From Aaosphaeria pasadenensis (lineage: Eukaryota; Ascomycota; Dothideomycetes; Pleosporales): a stretch of 64,000 bases of DNA. A program made the translations under genes and the position numbers. Location of the stretch: positions 496,001 through 560,000 of the forward strand of contig JAKLMB010000004.1 of assembly GCA_022813625.1 (NCBI GenBank), written 5' to 3'. This document shows positions 1 through 11,240 of this stretch, piece by piece. The notes under the pieces were generated by a model. It worked only from the letters and a program-made list of their open reading frames with translations, ran no database searches and had not been told where the DNA came from. Every line of letters starts with the position of its first letter. Within the stretch, counting starts at the first letter, position 1.

Positions 1-1409
1 TCCTGAGCCAACTCTCCAGCTCACGGCGGCGACCTTCCAACCCAGAAGTCACACACACACCTCCGAACCGCACATCGACCTACCGGCCTTCCAACCTGAA
101 CTATTCGACACCCAGAGCGCAGCCCGAGACACCTCAAGCCGAGGCCCGCCAGGAAACTGCATCTCGTGTTGACGGCACAGAATCTCTGGACTCTACTGGT
201 GCCGCCACCTCTGTCTGGGACGAATTGGACGAATTGAAGACTAGGATACGACGGATTGAACTCGGCGGCAAGATCCCCGCAACGTCGGGTGCGGTGGTAG
301 CCAATGCTACTGAGCGACCGCGAACTGCAAATACCTCGGTCACCACGGTCTCGTCTTCTCCGAAGCAACAACGAAAGAATAACGCTTCACCTCCGGAGTC
401 CACCGCTGGCACCAGCACCCCGCAAAGGACACATCCACTCCTCAGGGATGCTCTTGCCAAGGCCAGAAAACATGTTGCCCCACCAGTCTACCGTTCTCTC
501 GAAGCAACGGCCACCGAAGCATTGGAGCTTGCGGAATTAACTGGAAGTGCGGGACCACAGGGAAACCTCCAAACTGTAAGCTCAGTCTTGCACGGCGCCT
601 CCATCTCAGATAGGCAGATTCGCCGCAAAGCCGACAGCATCTGCCGCAGCCTTACAGAACTTTGTATCGAATTGTGCGATAACAAATCCTCAATAGCAAG
701 TCCTGCAATCCGTTCAATCAATGGGGCTCCAACCCGCCGCCTAAGTGTACAGATCAACGGCGCCGAGTCTCCGACTATACGACCCAGTATCGAAGAAGAG
801 AGTGATACCATTCCACGAAACAGTCCAAGCCGAGCAATGTCTCGGATTGAAGCTCGAAGGACCAGTCTTATGGCCGGGAACCTGAATGGAAGCCCTCGCG
901 AAGCAAGCTACGAGCCTCTTACTCCTTCTCAAAGTGGAATTCCTACCAGGTTAAGCCGAGCCGGTACAAGTCTGCAGCGAGCGCGCCGAAGAGACGAAGA
1001 AGAAGATGATGACGATCCAACCCTCCGTGTTCCATCTCGTGCAATGACCGATTTCAGAGATATTCGCGCTAGTGCGAACCACACGAAGCGGTTCAGCAGA
1101 GAGTATACGTCTCGCGAGCAGCTTCAGGAACTTCAGCCCGGTCCGGCGTTGCAGCAGCACACCTCGTCTCTTCGTCGGCCAACAATATCGGGCGCGGAAA
1201 ACAATTCTCTATTGTACCAAGACGATTCAAGATTCCATATTGAGCGACGGCGCACGCCTGGCTACGAAAAGCCACTATCTGCTGACCTTGGAAGTCGCTT
1301 AGTGCAACCTACCACTAACTACAGTGCCCATAGAGCATCGCTGGGTGCTCAGGGCCTTGGACGCAACACAAGTGTGAGCAGAAGGGTCCGAACAAATGCT
1401 GGCGAGTGA
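1..1409 (+). CDS. Conserved fungal protein, basic and Ser-rich (5' end outside window)
   Basis: The reading frame is open from base 3 and ends in TGA at 1407-1409, so at least 468 C-terminal residues are present and the start lies to the left. No catalytic domain is recognised. A short conserved-looking element (V-W-D-E-L-D-E-L-K, then an R/K-rich helix and a P-A-T-S-G stretch, about 210-300) resembles a block I recall from fungal proteins that databases often label 'LPXTG-motif cell wall anchor'. That label is probably only a domain-call artefact. The segment around 430-700 looks like a folded helical domain. The rest is low complexity, rich in Ser, Arg and Pro, with several R-R-x-S sites (RRLS, RRTS) that fit basophilic kinases such as PKA. 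An acidic run of Glu and Asp codons lies near 1000-1015. Role unknown; a cytoplasmic or nuclear scaffold is a guess. Confidence 0.75.
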   Translation, partial: LSQLSSSRRRPSNPEVTHTPPNRTSTYRPSNLNYSTPRAQPETPQAEARQETASRVDGTESLDSTGAATSVWDELDELKTRIRRIELGGKIPATSGAVVANATERPRTANTSVTTVSSSPKQQRKNNASPPESTAGTSTPQRTHPLLRDALAKARKHVAPPVYRSLEATATEALELAELTGSAGPQGNLQTVSSVLHGASISDRQIRRKADSICRSLTELCIELCDNKSSIASPAIRSINGAPTRRLSVQINGAESPTIRPSIEEESDTIPRNSPSRAMSRIEARRTSLMAGNLNGSPREASYEPLTPSQSGIPTRLSRAGTSLQRARRRDEEEDDDDPTLRVPSRAMTDFRDIRASANHTKRFSREYTSREQLQELQPGPALQQHTSSLRRPTISGAENNSLLYQDDSRFHIERRRTPGYEKPLSADLGSRLVQPTTNYSAHRASLGAQGLGRNTSVSRRVRTNAGE

Positions 1410-2356
1410 GCATATTGAGATCAACACATTAAAAGTTTTTCCAACAGAGTTATTGACGATTGTAATGAAACACATATATACCCCGCCTACTTTCAGGCCG
1501 GCGACATGCAATGGCGAAACCCCCAGCCATAGACCATCAGCATACAGCGAGAGCATTGCGTCCGACCTATTCCCGTCCCTCGCGGAAACCATACGGGACC
1601 ATTCACCATCAACCGACTTCTTTCTCCCCGCTAGTGCCTTCTTCCAAAACATCTAGCTGGCTTTCTTTTGTGCAAACTTATTGCAGATTCCCTAAGCGGC
1701 TTACTGGCTATCGCCGAAGAGTACATTACATTCTGTGGAAGGGGTTTAGACATATCCCTATATTTGCAGCAGCATGGCATAGTCCCCAAGCAAGCGATTT
1801 TTTCTACAGTTGTATAAATAGTACAGCATCATTCAGGCGTTTCATTTTTTCCTTTTTGGACAAGACACGTTATCCGTCTCCCCTTTTGACAAAGGAGTGG
1901 ATATACCAAAGTTTTATTTTGTGTGGAAGGGCATCCTCGTTGTAGTGTAGCATCTGGTATCAAACACAATGATGGACCTTGTATCAATTGACCGGCGAGC
2001 TACCTTGTCAAAACAAGAACCTGTTGCATAACTCTGCGATATGCCATGCGTGGTGTGGAGCAGCAGGACCAGTGTCTGAGTATCTCACTTGACCATTCCA
2101 TGTCATAGCCGCCACATCTTTCAATTTCCTAACTTGTCGAAGATAAACAATTGAGAAAAAAAGATAAACATTACCACTATATCATAATCCGTACCAACAA
2201 ACTAAGTATCAAACAAGCAGAATACCAGTCCCCATATGTGTATCCCTTTCCCGATCTAACCTTGTGAGAAAATAAAAACTCCCGTGGTATCATTGTATCT
2301 CCCATCCTCACCTCACATCTCCTCCCATCACCAACCCTCCCATCAATCCCACAACC
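1410..2356. other. Intergenic / 3' flanks, no gene seen
   Basis: This spacer lies between two convergent genes. It contains AT-rich sequence (about 2100-2290) and a C-rich stretch just after the stop of the next gene. Short open frames here lack fungal codon character or recognisable motifs. It is probably the two 3' UTRs plus spacer. Confidence 0.5.
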
Positions 2357-2921
2357 TCACTTCTTCCCCGCCGGCTCATCGCCCCCCTTCCCACCACCAA
2401 ACATCCCCCCAACATACCCACCCGCACTCTTCGCCCCTCCGGCGAGACTACCTCCAGCCCCCTTAATCCCCTCCACAGCACCGCTGCCATACCCGCCCAG
2501 CGGACCCTGACTCTCGAGGTTCCGTCCCTGCTCGTCCTTGCCGCCCCGCTCGGCGCGGTTGACGCCCTCCTTGGACACCGCGTCGCCGAGGGGTTGCGCG
2601 AGGCCGCCCTGGCCGACTTGCCCGCCGACGAGGTTGTTGACGCCGTCTTGCAGGTTGTCGACCTGCGACACGCCGGTTATTTTCGTCTTGTCGAGTTGCT
2701 CTGTTGCCGTGCTTGCGTTAGTGTTTGGAGAGGGAAAGGGGAGGGTTGAGGGAGGATGACTTACGTTTCGTGGCGTAGGAGGCCTTGTTGTCCTTTGTGA
2801 ACCACTTCAAATACTGGTCCTCCATCCAGGGGACCCAGGAGTCATACTGGCGGCTGTAGAAGTCCGAGGCCTGCTGCTTGTAGGTCTTTGAAGCCGCTGG
2901 CTGGTTGTTGTTGGATGCCAT
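2357..2921 (-). CDS. Small Gly-rich conserved fungal protein (166 aa, two exons)
   Basis: Exons are 2921-2765 and 2700-2357. The 64-bp intron has a GTAAGT donor, a CTAAC branch site and a CAG acceptor, and joins T-K to Q-Q-L-D-K in frame. The start codon opens MASNNNQPAASKTYKQQ. The N-terminal 50 residues are Tyr/Trp-rich (Y-S-R-Q-Y-D-S-W-V-P-W-M-E-D-Q-Y), and the middle carries T-K-I-T-G-V-S-Q-V-D-N-L-Q-D-G-V. The C-terminal half is a Gly/Ala-rich repeat-like tail that ends in Lys-Lys. I recall similar small proteins across Pezizomycotina annotated as hypothetical. There is no signal peptide or convincing membrane span, although the Gly-rich tail resembles segments that bind membranes in some small proteins. 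Function unknown. The gene model is well supported because both exons stay in frame and the total is exactly 167 codons. Confidence 0.8.
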
Positions 2922-3961
2922 GTTGTTGTTGTTGTTAAGGGGAAGATTTTGCTTTGGGAGGTTGTATGTGAAAATATGTGAATGAGTGATGCACTGTATG
3001 AAGTGGAAGTATAATGTAGAGTTGTTTATTAAGAGGTTGTGTTAAGACAGTGTTTAGGTGAGAGTAGTTGATAAAAGCTGTTCTCGATCGGGCAGATCTA
3101 ACTATGATATATGTATGCTCCGCCTTGTCCCCATTCCAGCCCCAACGATCCTCCGATAGGCAGTGATCTCATACCCAGAACTACGGATGGGAATCTGGGA
3201 ACGGGAGCCCAGCCCTTGCGGCTGGTGCTGGTGCTGGTGCTGGTGCTGATACTTGGTGCGTGTGGGCACTGCAACGATCGATGGGTGGGCGATGTGATGC
3301 AGGCATACGTCATGCGGGTCATAGACAGATGATCGTCCCGCGTGTTCGATTCGGTGCAGTCGATGCTTGGCGGGGACGGTTGAGATTCGTAGGCCCGCAG
3401 GGAAAAGGGATCCAGAACGCTACGGCAGTGTGGCTTGCGAGGAATGCAATGACGCACTATTGCTTAGCTTGGATTTTTTTCTTCAATGACACTGGCGAGG
3501 ACGCGCGGGTGGGATTATGCCATGTGAAAGAAACAGGTTGGGAGAGCTTGGTCGGTCCGATTGCAAAGCAGATATGAGGTTTGAGATAAAGTGTAATGAG
3601 ATGGAACTTGGATATCTGATTAAATTCCTGGATTGGGCGTTGCAGAAATTCACTGCTCAGGGGAGGATAAATGAACCTAGCGCATCCATAGCATAGCTGA
3701 AGCAGATAAGTATCGGTCTGTATATTATTCTGTAATTACGCCAATGCAGGCAATTTCAGTGATATCTGATTGCCGTGTATGAATGAATCGCCCTTTCCAG
3801 TATCAGCTTCCAGCATCAGGAATAAGCCCTCTTGCCTCATCCGAGACCCATAACTCCCCAAAAATGCCCTAATGCCCTAATGCCCTTATGTATAACTCCT
3901 TGCCATGCAAAAGGACCCCATGTAAGGTCCTCGAAAAGGTAGAGTATCGAATGAAAACGCT
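2922..3961. other. Intergenic, no gene seen
   Basis: This holds the upstream region of the small Gly-rich gene and the downstream flank of TAF11. The only notable element is a trinucleotide-type repeat (GCTGGT units) at 3221-3249. Open frames such as 3260-3577 have no recognisable domain. Confidence 0.5.
3221..3249. repeat. Short (GCTGGT)n microsatellite
   Basis: About five tandem GCTGGT/GGTGCT units in intergenic DNA upstream of the small Gly-rich gene. Confidence 0.8.
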
Positions 3962-5027
3962 TCATCGAAACAGTCTCCTACCTCCAGTCCTACCCATCGT
4001 TCTCTCCACTCCCTCCAGACTCATACCAGCGAAACCTGCACCGCCTCCTTCCCTATCCCTCTTATAACGTCTGAGTGCCTCTCGTAGGTGTGCTGGTGTC
4101 AAAGGTCCCTTGTCTTCCTGCTTCAGCCTATCCTGAAGCGATGCACCTTCCTCGATAGCTTTCCAGTAACCCTCCTTTTGATCGATATGGTAAGGTTGTA
4201 GACCTGATGCATGAAGCTCTTGTCGCGTAGGTCTAGCTTCCGGGCGATGATTATGTGGGGCATGGAACCCTTCCTTGAGCAGCGTGGGTGGAAGATTGGG
4301 GTTGGGAAGATGTGTGCGAGAGGCAGCCCATTCGTCTCGAACGGCCAGCGCGCGGTCCACGAGCTCTCCGACGAAGCCCTTGGAGTAGGAGGTCACAGCG
4401 ATGATGACGGGGTGCGGGACGGATTGAGAGAGCGTCTGGTTCACGAGCTTGCGGACGATTTCTCGCTTCAATCGAATACGTCTGTAGGTTGCGTACCGGT
4501 CGGATTGGTTCGGGTCCATGGCCTCCATGAGTATTCTATAAATCGTCAGATTAGCAATCAGCACTCAAAAACACCACTTCAGTGTCATCTTACCGCTCAT
4601 GCTCTTTCTCCTGCTTCTTGGACGCCTCAGTAGCTCTACCGCCCTCAAGAACAGCATCCATCTCCTCTTCCAAATCATCCTCCTCTTGGTCCTCCGCATT
4701 CTCGGCCTCTCCATCAGCCCCAGTCGCACTCCTGTCATCGCCTCGTCGCTTTGCGCCCCGCATGCTGCCCGTCACACTCAATGTATCTCCATCCTTCCGT
4801 TTCCTCTTCCTGCCTCCCGCGCCGTTCGCGATCGAGCCCGTCGCGACGCTATCCACTGAAGGCGACCTCGAATATCGCAAAGGCGAACCGGTGATCTCTG
4901 ATTCCGGCGCAAACGAGTTCCGCAGCTGAGACGGCTTGCGCCTCTTGGACACCGCGGAGTTGACTGAGGAGATAGAGCCGCGCTTGCGAGGGATGTTGAT
5001 CTGCGGCACATGTGGTGGTGAAGCCAT
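3962..5027 (-). CDS. TAF11: TFIID subunit TAF11 (TAFII28 family, 335 aa)
   Basis: Exons are 5027-4594 and 4535-3962. The 58-bp intron has a GTAAGA donor, a GCTAAT branch and a TAG acceptor. The N-terminal 140 residues are disordered: Lys/Arg-rich blocks (K-R-R-K, G-R-K-R-K-R-K) that could act as nuclear localisation signals, then an acidic run (E-D-Q-E-E-D-D-L-E-E-E). From about residue 148 comes the TAFII28 histone fold: M-E-A-M-D-P-N-Q-S-D-R-Y-A-T-Y-R-R, then R-L-K-R-E-I-V-R-K-L-V-N-Q, and S-V-P-H-P-V-I-I-A-V followed by G-F-V-G-E-L-V-D-R-A. In the family this fold pairs with TAF13 in TFIID at RNA polymerase II promoters. A fungal C-terminal extension with a P-Y-H-I-D-Q-K-E-G-Y-W motif follows. 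The gene is divergent from the ankyrin gene. Confidence 0.93.
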
Positions 5028-5497
5028 CCCGGGGCGTGGTTATCCCTCAGCGAAGAGGGTGGTGAGTGAAGTTGAGAGAGTCGTGTAGAGATTTGCGATT
5101 CGGATGTCTTTGCGCGTTGCGCGTGAAGCTCGCTGGTTTGGTGTGGGTATTCGTCTGGGTTGCGTTGGTTGGTTGACTGATTGATGATAGCTAGTTCGCG
5201 GAAAACCGTTGGTTTCGCGCGAAATATCGCCAAGCTGACCGAGCTTCCGCCGCACAAGGACGTGTCTATGTCATCGATATCCGGCCTGTCCCATTTTCAC
5301 TGAGCGTTTGCGAGTTAAGTATCCCATAGAATAAGTTCGTTTCTATTTTTCAATTGAAGTACAAAGGCCAAAATAACAATTATACCAAGTTCTAGCCATT
5401 CACATTCACCCTCTCTATATCCTCACATTTGCGCACTTATACTCGTATTTTATCTATCTTCACTGTATACTTTCTACCACCGCATTTCTTGCCCAAT
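5028..5497. promoter_or_regulatory. Shared divergent promoter of TAF11 and ankyrin gene
   Basis: Only 470 bp separate the two divergent start codons, so both promoters must sit here. The half next to the ankyrin gene turns pyrimidine-rich from about 5395, typical of fungal leaders. No strong TATA box is apparent. Confidence 0.6.
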
Positions 5498-5971
5498 ATG
5501 ACATCAAATCCCAACTCCACAACCACAAACGGCGCAACAGCGAGCACACCACCCTCAGTCTCAGAACTCCCGCCAGCAGCCATCGACCTCGCCACCAAAC
5601 TCTTCGACCTAGCGCGCGAAGGCAACACCGCAACCCTAGCCGCGTACATTCAGGCCGGCGTACCTAAGAATCTCACAAATGCCTCCGGCGACACGCTGCT
5701 CATGCTGGCGTCCTACCACGGCCATGCGGAGACGACGAAGGCGCTCGTGGACGCGGGCGCCGACCCGAATTGCATGAACGACAAGGGGCAGAGTCCGATT
5801 GCGGGCGCGGTGTTCAAGGGGTGGGATGAGGTTGTCAAGGTGCTGTTCGATGGAGGGGCGGACCCGAGGTTGGGGCAGCCGAATGCTGTGGATTGTGCGA
5901 GGATGTTCAAGAGGGAGGACTGCTTGAGATTGTTTGGAGAAGAGGGGCAGGTCAATGGTGGTGGGTCCTGA
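5498..5971 (+). CDS. Small ankyrin-repeat protein (157 aa)
   Basis: Intronless. The first ATG in the frame is at 5498 (MTSNPNSTTTNG); the frame upstream of it has no ATG. Ankyrin repeats follow a Ser/Thr-rich leader: one from about residue 37 (A-R-E-G-N-T-A-T-L-A-A-Y-I-Q-A-G), a well-formed one with T-L-L-M-L-A-S-Y-H-G-H and A-L-V-D-A-G-A-D-P-N, and a third with A-V-F-K-G-W-D-E-V-V-K-V-L-F and G-G-A-D-P. The last, degenerate repeat carries F-K-R-E-D-C-L-R-L-F. Such short ankyrin proteins are cytosolic or nuclear protein-binding modules; the partner is unknown. The close divergent partner is TAF11, which need not imply a shared function. Confidence 0.9.
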   Translation: MTSNPNSTTTNGATASTPPSVSELPPAAIDLATKLFDLAREGNTATLAAYIQAGVPKNLTNASGDTLLMLASYHGHAETTKALVDAGADPNCMNDKGQSPIAGAVFKGWDEVVKVLFDGGADPRLGQPNAVDCARMFKREDCLRLFGEEGQVNGGGS

Positions 5972-6248
5972 AGTACGCTTGTTTGATATCACGTAGCCAT
6001 GTGTATGAATAGAAGGAGTGATGGTCATCAAGTCATGTCAACACGAATGCATACACGTCATATGAGTAAAGAGGGCGCAGGAGGTGTGAACATTAAAGGG
6101 GAAGATATCATTCATTCCTCATTGGGGATATTTTGAATTTCATGAGCCTGCTAGCCAGCCCGCCCAGAAAATACTTGTCATTGCCTAACCATCCATTTGC
6201 TAGTTAAAAAATTTTGAGAAACCGAAGAGCCGAAAACAAACCAACGCT

Positions 6249-7760
6249 TTAGTTGGTGTGAAGGAGCTCATCGAACTTCTCACCGGCCCTCTCGCTCTTG
6301 TCCTGCTCAACCTTGGCCTGTCCGAGCTTGTTCTTGGAGAAAGCGGCGGCGTAGGGGTTGAGGCGGAGTTGGACCTGGAAGTTCTTGAGAGGGTTCTTCT
6401 TCTGGACGACGGTGCGCTTGGAGATGGCGCTGCCGCGGACAGGTCGGAGAACGTTCTGGACTTCGGAGGAGTTGATGATCTTGCTGAGATCGGGCTGCTT
6501 CATGATGGCGGTGGGGAGGAGGAAGTCCTTCTTGAGAGCAGAGGCCTCGGTGGTAGATCCGTAGACCTTGTCGAGGGCGGAGAAAGCGGAGGAGGTCCAG
6601 ACGATGAAGCGTCCGAGGTGACCACCAGGAGCCAACTGAAGGAGGTTCAAGGAGTACACGGAAGAGGTCTCAACACCGGGGATGTTGCGGAAAGCAGTGA
6701 CGAGCTCCTTGCCATCCTCATCGGGGTTGTAGACGACGAGAGGACCGCGCTGCTGCCTGTGGCGGCGGCCACGGAGCTTACCCTTACCAGCACGGGTCTT
6801 GCGGGTGTTCTTGACCTTCTCAACGTCGGCACCGGCACCGACAGCCTTGAGGAGGGCAACAGCCTTGGAGGTCTTGGCGATGGCACCGTCAGCGAAGGCA
6901 GTCGAGGAAACGACGAGAGGAACCTCGGGGACGGTGGAGATGTTGTGGCCACGGGCGAGGAGAAGAGCAGAGCTGGTGGAGGCAGCGAGAGCGGAAGCAG
7001 TAGCGAAACGCTTCTGGTTCAGGTTGATCTTCTGGTGCCACTTGCGCCAGACCTTGGTGGGAGCGAACATGCGTCCAGAACGGCACATGTTACCGAAAGC
7101 GGCCTGACCAGCACGGTGAGTTCCACCACCGGAGACACGGGGAATACGTGCAACGGCACGTCCAGTACCCCAGGACTCAGCAGAGGTCTGGTGACCAGCC
7201 TTCTCGGAGCTGGATCTCGATGTTAGAATGAGGCTCTTCCTCTCATGTTCAATTTGAGGAGACATACACAGCGTAGGGCTGGCGGCGGTTCTTGGCCATG
7301 CCGGAGTGGGTGCTGTGCACGATATCCGGTCGGATGGGGCTCTGATAATCTGTTAGTCTATTGTTCCTTGTTGAGATATTTCGAAGTCTGATGGTGTTGA
7401 GACTGAAGCGGTGAAGAAATTTCGACATCATGCCGAGCAATGCCAAAATCATAGCCGTATGTCTTCCATAGGTGATTTACGACTGTCCTGTCATGCAAAA
7501 TTCCCACTGCGCACACAGCTTCCGAAATTTTATAACTCAATCTCTTCCTGCCGATGCAGTTGCCCACTTGACCATGTAAACCTTTCCCAGGCGAAGACGT
7601 ATGGCATGATATGGCTCGCAGATCGAATACATGATCGATAGAAGGTTTCGAGCTTCGTAGAAAAATCTGATCGGCTTACCTTGAAGACATTGGGGAAGGC
7701 AATGGTGTCCTTGGAGGCAGAGCCGTCCGCACCGATGATGGTAACGCTGGGACGAGACAT
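6249..7760 (-). CDS. RPL4: 60S ribosomal protein L4 (uL4, 371 aa)
   Basis: Exons are 7760-7680, 7341-7268 and 7209-6249. Introns are 338 and 58 bp (donors GTAAGC and GTATGT, acceptors CAG). The product opens MSRPSVTIIGADGSASKDT, runs through P-I-R-P-D-I-V-H and N-R-R-Q-P-Y-A, and across the second intron into V-S-E-K-A-G-H-Q-T-S-A-E-S-W-G-T-G-R-A. It continues with the hallmark R-I-P-R-V-S-G-G-G-T-H-R-A-G-Q-A-A-F-G-N. Length (371) matches eukaryotic L4 (yeast 362). uL4 sits in the large subunit and its long loop lines the peptide exit tunnel near the constriction. The Lys-rich C terminus is the eukaryotic extension. The coding sequence is strongly codon-biased, as expected of a highly expressed gene. 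A separate 5'-UTR intron lies just before the ATG. Confidence 0.97.
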
Positions 7761-7762
7761 GG

Positions 7763-7838
7763 CTGTAAAAAAGACAATGATGAATTAGTATCTTCCTTCG
7801 ACGTGAATTGCAATTTTTGACGGCATTTCTGGACTTAC
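7763..7838 (-). other. 5'-UTR intron of RPL4
   Basis: Reading on the minus strand, a GTAAGT donor at 7838, an ATACTAAT branch site and a TTTTTTACAG acceptor at 7763 sit 2 bp before the ATG. The 76-bp size and full consensus make an untranslated-leader intron likely. Leader introns are common in ribosomal protein genes. No transcript data are available to confirm it. Confidence 0.7.
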
Positions 7839-10800
7839 CTGCGGTGTTAGTAAAAAACCTGTGAAGGGGTGTTGTCGCGGCTGGATTAGTATCTCGAAGT
7901 CGACGTTGAGATTTTGCGTGGGAGCCAAGACTTCTGGGTTCGCTAAACGAATAATCACGTAATCAGCCTAGCGCTTGAATTGAACCTCCATTTCACGACA
8001 CAGATAATGCGATCAACTGAACGCATGCGGAATAAAAATGCGAAATTATCTGGAATGAGCTATGGAAATATGACTCTGGTCTTCTAGTCCTCTGCAATTT
8101 GAGGTTTTTGTCGGATCAAACATGCGGCGCCTTGTTGAATATCAATTGCAGCATCAACCACCAATAATCCTGGAGCATTTAAGAAGCCTAACTAAAATCG
8201 TAGAGCGTCCAGCTTGATGCCAACAAGAAATTGTTATCTATTTGTACTTATCCAGATATCGTAAAATCTTGGAGGGAAGCGAAGGGACCTTGACTGTCAA
8301 TTCTATGTTACTACCTTTCAAAGTGTTCCGTAGCGACAAGTAGTGGAACGCACCGAGGTCGCCCGCAACATATCATCCACCAAATATCGTGATCAAAAGA
8401 TATCTCAATTAGAAACCTGCTTCCTTCCACACCATACTCATTCCGAGGTCAAAGCAGTGCTGATGTTGACACCGACTCTTTACCCAGGGCATGCGTGCAA
8501 GTTCTAAGGAGAAAAGAAAACTTCATTGACTCGACGTGAGGCGTCAGGTAGCGTCAGATAGCGTCAGAATAGTAGTTAGCTAGGGGTAAGTCGAAATATC
8601 GCAAATCTAGACATGAATCATTTCTCCTAAGTAATCAAGTCGTCGCGTCTATTATGTAGGAGGTTGGCTCTACATTGATACTTTGAAATTGTAGGTTGGG
8701 GGTTGATGAGAACGGGCTGACTGAAAAGGTTGTACATTTCGAAAATGACCGACAGTGATAACTAGGAAAGAAGTTCAGTAGAATGGTCAGGTGCTTCTAA
8801 ATTTGGATTGGAAGAGTGGTGTTGGTGTTGGTACTGCATAATGTAATGGCAGTTTGATACATATTCAGCCACTGGCATGCGCCTTACCACCTCGCTTTAC
8901 ATAGGGTGTTCGCAGTGTTAGCACTACAGTCAGTCAAGCTCCACTTTCTCAAACCGATATACCAGTTCCTGAACCGAACGTAATGTATGAGAAACATGGT
9001 ACTCGTCAAGACCTTTCGCCCCAAATAAATACCTCATCCTTAAGGCTTGGGAGATATGCAACTTCAGACTCGCTAGGTAAATGTCCTGGACGAACAAACC
9101 GGATTCAAAATATATGTTCTCAAATCATATGTGTTCGGGCTCCGGTGTCGAGTAAAAAGGTCCCATGACTCACCTACTCACTCGCAAGGCCGCAGCATCG
9201 AGGGAAGCGTTACGGAGTCTGCTACTGGCGCGAAGATCAATCCTTCCGTTCTTCAGGCCTCGCCTACTAAGAATAAAAGTTAGAATGAGGCATGGTCTAC
9301 GAAGAAGAAAGCTGGACGAAAAGCAGAGATGTGGAAACATTTCGGTCGCAATCCAAGGCCATGTCCGATCGAGTGTCGGAGACTTTTCTTGTCAAACGGG
9401 GTTTTCGGAAGACCGTTGTTGGGTTTGCTTTTGTGCAAGTGGCCCGGCCTGGATCTTGCATGTTGCGAAGAGAGGGATCCGATGGGAGATCACGGAAAGG
9501 ATCTCCACGCCGGAGAGCCCGGGGGAAGATGAACCCAGTGGCGATGAGAATTACATAACGAAGGATCTCGTTTGGGTGAGATCGATGCCTACCGGGTTTT
9601 AGAATGTGCGTCGCAGATAATGCATGGTTTAGATGGGAATTGAAAACGCTATAGCAGTGCCTCGACGGGAATGGTCTGCGGTGCAGCGCACAAGGCAGCA
9701 TGTGAGGCAGAGAGAAGCACGAAAACGGTCGCACATCAGTAGGAGCCGGCCCTGTCGAAGGTGTCACGTTGCCTCGGAACGAGGGAAGGGAACCATCATC
9801 GAGGGCATGTAGCGCGACTGTCAATGAGTTCGAAGTATTTAAGCATCATGAAACCAGTGCCCAGAGGCCTTGTCGCGGGTTTGAGCATGTTCACCCCGCC
9901 AACGAGGAGGGTTGTGGCTGGACTGGGGAGCCTCATGTTTCAAGTCGGTGAGTCGTCGGACAATTCCTGCGTCGCCGGTGACAGGTGATAATGGAGCGGT
10001 GAATTATTCTTTGACTTTCTTGTTTTCTTTTTCACCGTTTTCACCGGGTGGCCGGCGATGGAGACGTGCAGAAGGACGCGTTTGATCGGAGTCGGGGCGT
10101 CCTGCGGCAAGGCTGGGCAGGATGGAGAGAAGACCTCCGAATGCGATGGCGGACATTCAAGTCTACGGAACGTTAATGATTCGAGAGAAAGGGCCTGATA
10201 ATTCATTCAAGGAAATAACGGGCTGAATAAGACCATTGCAGAAGTAATTAGTGTGAATGCGACACGAGTACGAGGGTCTGATGATGATAATGATGAAGGA
10301 TACGGTTGATGTCGTGTGCACTGTGTGTAGTCGAAATGAAGGGCTCGTATGGAGATCTCGTAGTGGATTGTATCGACTCCTCTACGGAGTATAAGGCTGA
10401 TGGTAAGTAAGGGGCTCTTCTGATTCGTTCCCATGGCCTGGGGTCTTGGTACTCGTGAGTCGTGAGGCAAAAATAGCCGATACAGCACGGATGGATCGCG
10501 TTCTGATTGACATTGTCTAATGCGTATTGTTGGGTTGGGTCACTGGAATAATGCTTTGACATGTCAGTTTGACTTGAGGCAGATGCCTAGGAAGTGAGTA
10601 TGTGTATGTGAAGTGAAGGGAAGTCAAATGAATCAGTGACACCGTGTCAACAGGTACCTATAGTTACCGGAAACGGTCCAAAGTACGGAGTAGGGCCAGA
10701 CACTACACACATAAAACAATAATGACAATAATGACAATAATGACGAGGACAATGCCAGTACTGCGTAGTGGCGATGACAAAAACAATAACAAATCAACAA

Positions 10801-11240
10801 TGATGGAGGCAAACAGAGGGGGCAGAGTAATTGGAAATCGGAGTTGAATTTACCTACTCCTAGTCAGCTAGGTACTGTGTATTGTAGGAGCGAGTGAGCA
10901 ACGAATTACAATTCGGTAAGAAGTTGACGCCGGGCTTGCATGATGGGAGGGAAAAGGATCCTTGACATGGAGACTGGGAGAGGACTCGGAGGAGAGAGAA
11001 AGTGGAGGAGGATGATTAATTACGCGAATTATGTATTCATATATGGAGTGTGGTTGGCTGTGAGGTTGTATATCTCCGTCTTTGGTAATCGAGTATCAGA
11101 ATAACGAGGGTTGCCTAATATGGTTTAAGGGAAGGGACCTTGCACTCGCACTCGGCTTGACTTGACTGGAAGTGGACTGGACTAGAACCCAGAGATGGCG
11201 CCTCCACCTTCGGCCGGGTTGTCTCCTGCAGGATTTTAAA
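7839..11240. other. Long intergenic region, no gene seen
   Basis: The first 150 bp are the RPL4 promoter and leader. Beyond that, to about 11240, I find no reading frame with domain motifs on either strand; the frames at 9165-9602 and 9297-9824 overlap each other and have low-quality composition. Local features are a decamer repeat at 8541-8570, two copies of TACGGAGTA (10383, 10684) and an ATGACAATA microsatellite near 10720-10745. It could hold a non-coding RNA or a distal promoter of the phosphatase gene. Confidence 0.5.
8541..8570. repeat. 10-bp minisatellite, three units of GCGTCAGRTA
   Basis: Three head-to-tail decamers GCGTCAGGTA, GCGTCAGATA and GCGTCAGAAT. The unit is nearly the same as the decamer at 43366-43415. 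Confidence 0.8.

Noticed and set aside
6258..7226. 322-codon open frame on the plus strand, antisense to ribosomal protein L4
   Set aside because: A shadow of the strongly codon-biased L4 exon: Leu/Gly/Asp-only composition with no domain.
9165..9824. Opposed frames of 145 and 175 codons between L4 and the phosphatase
   Set aside because: They overlap on opposite strands, neither has a motif, and neither extends through splice sites.
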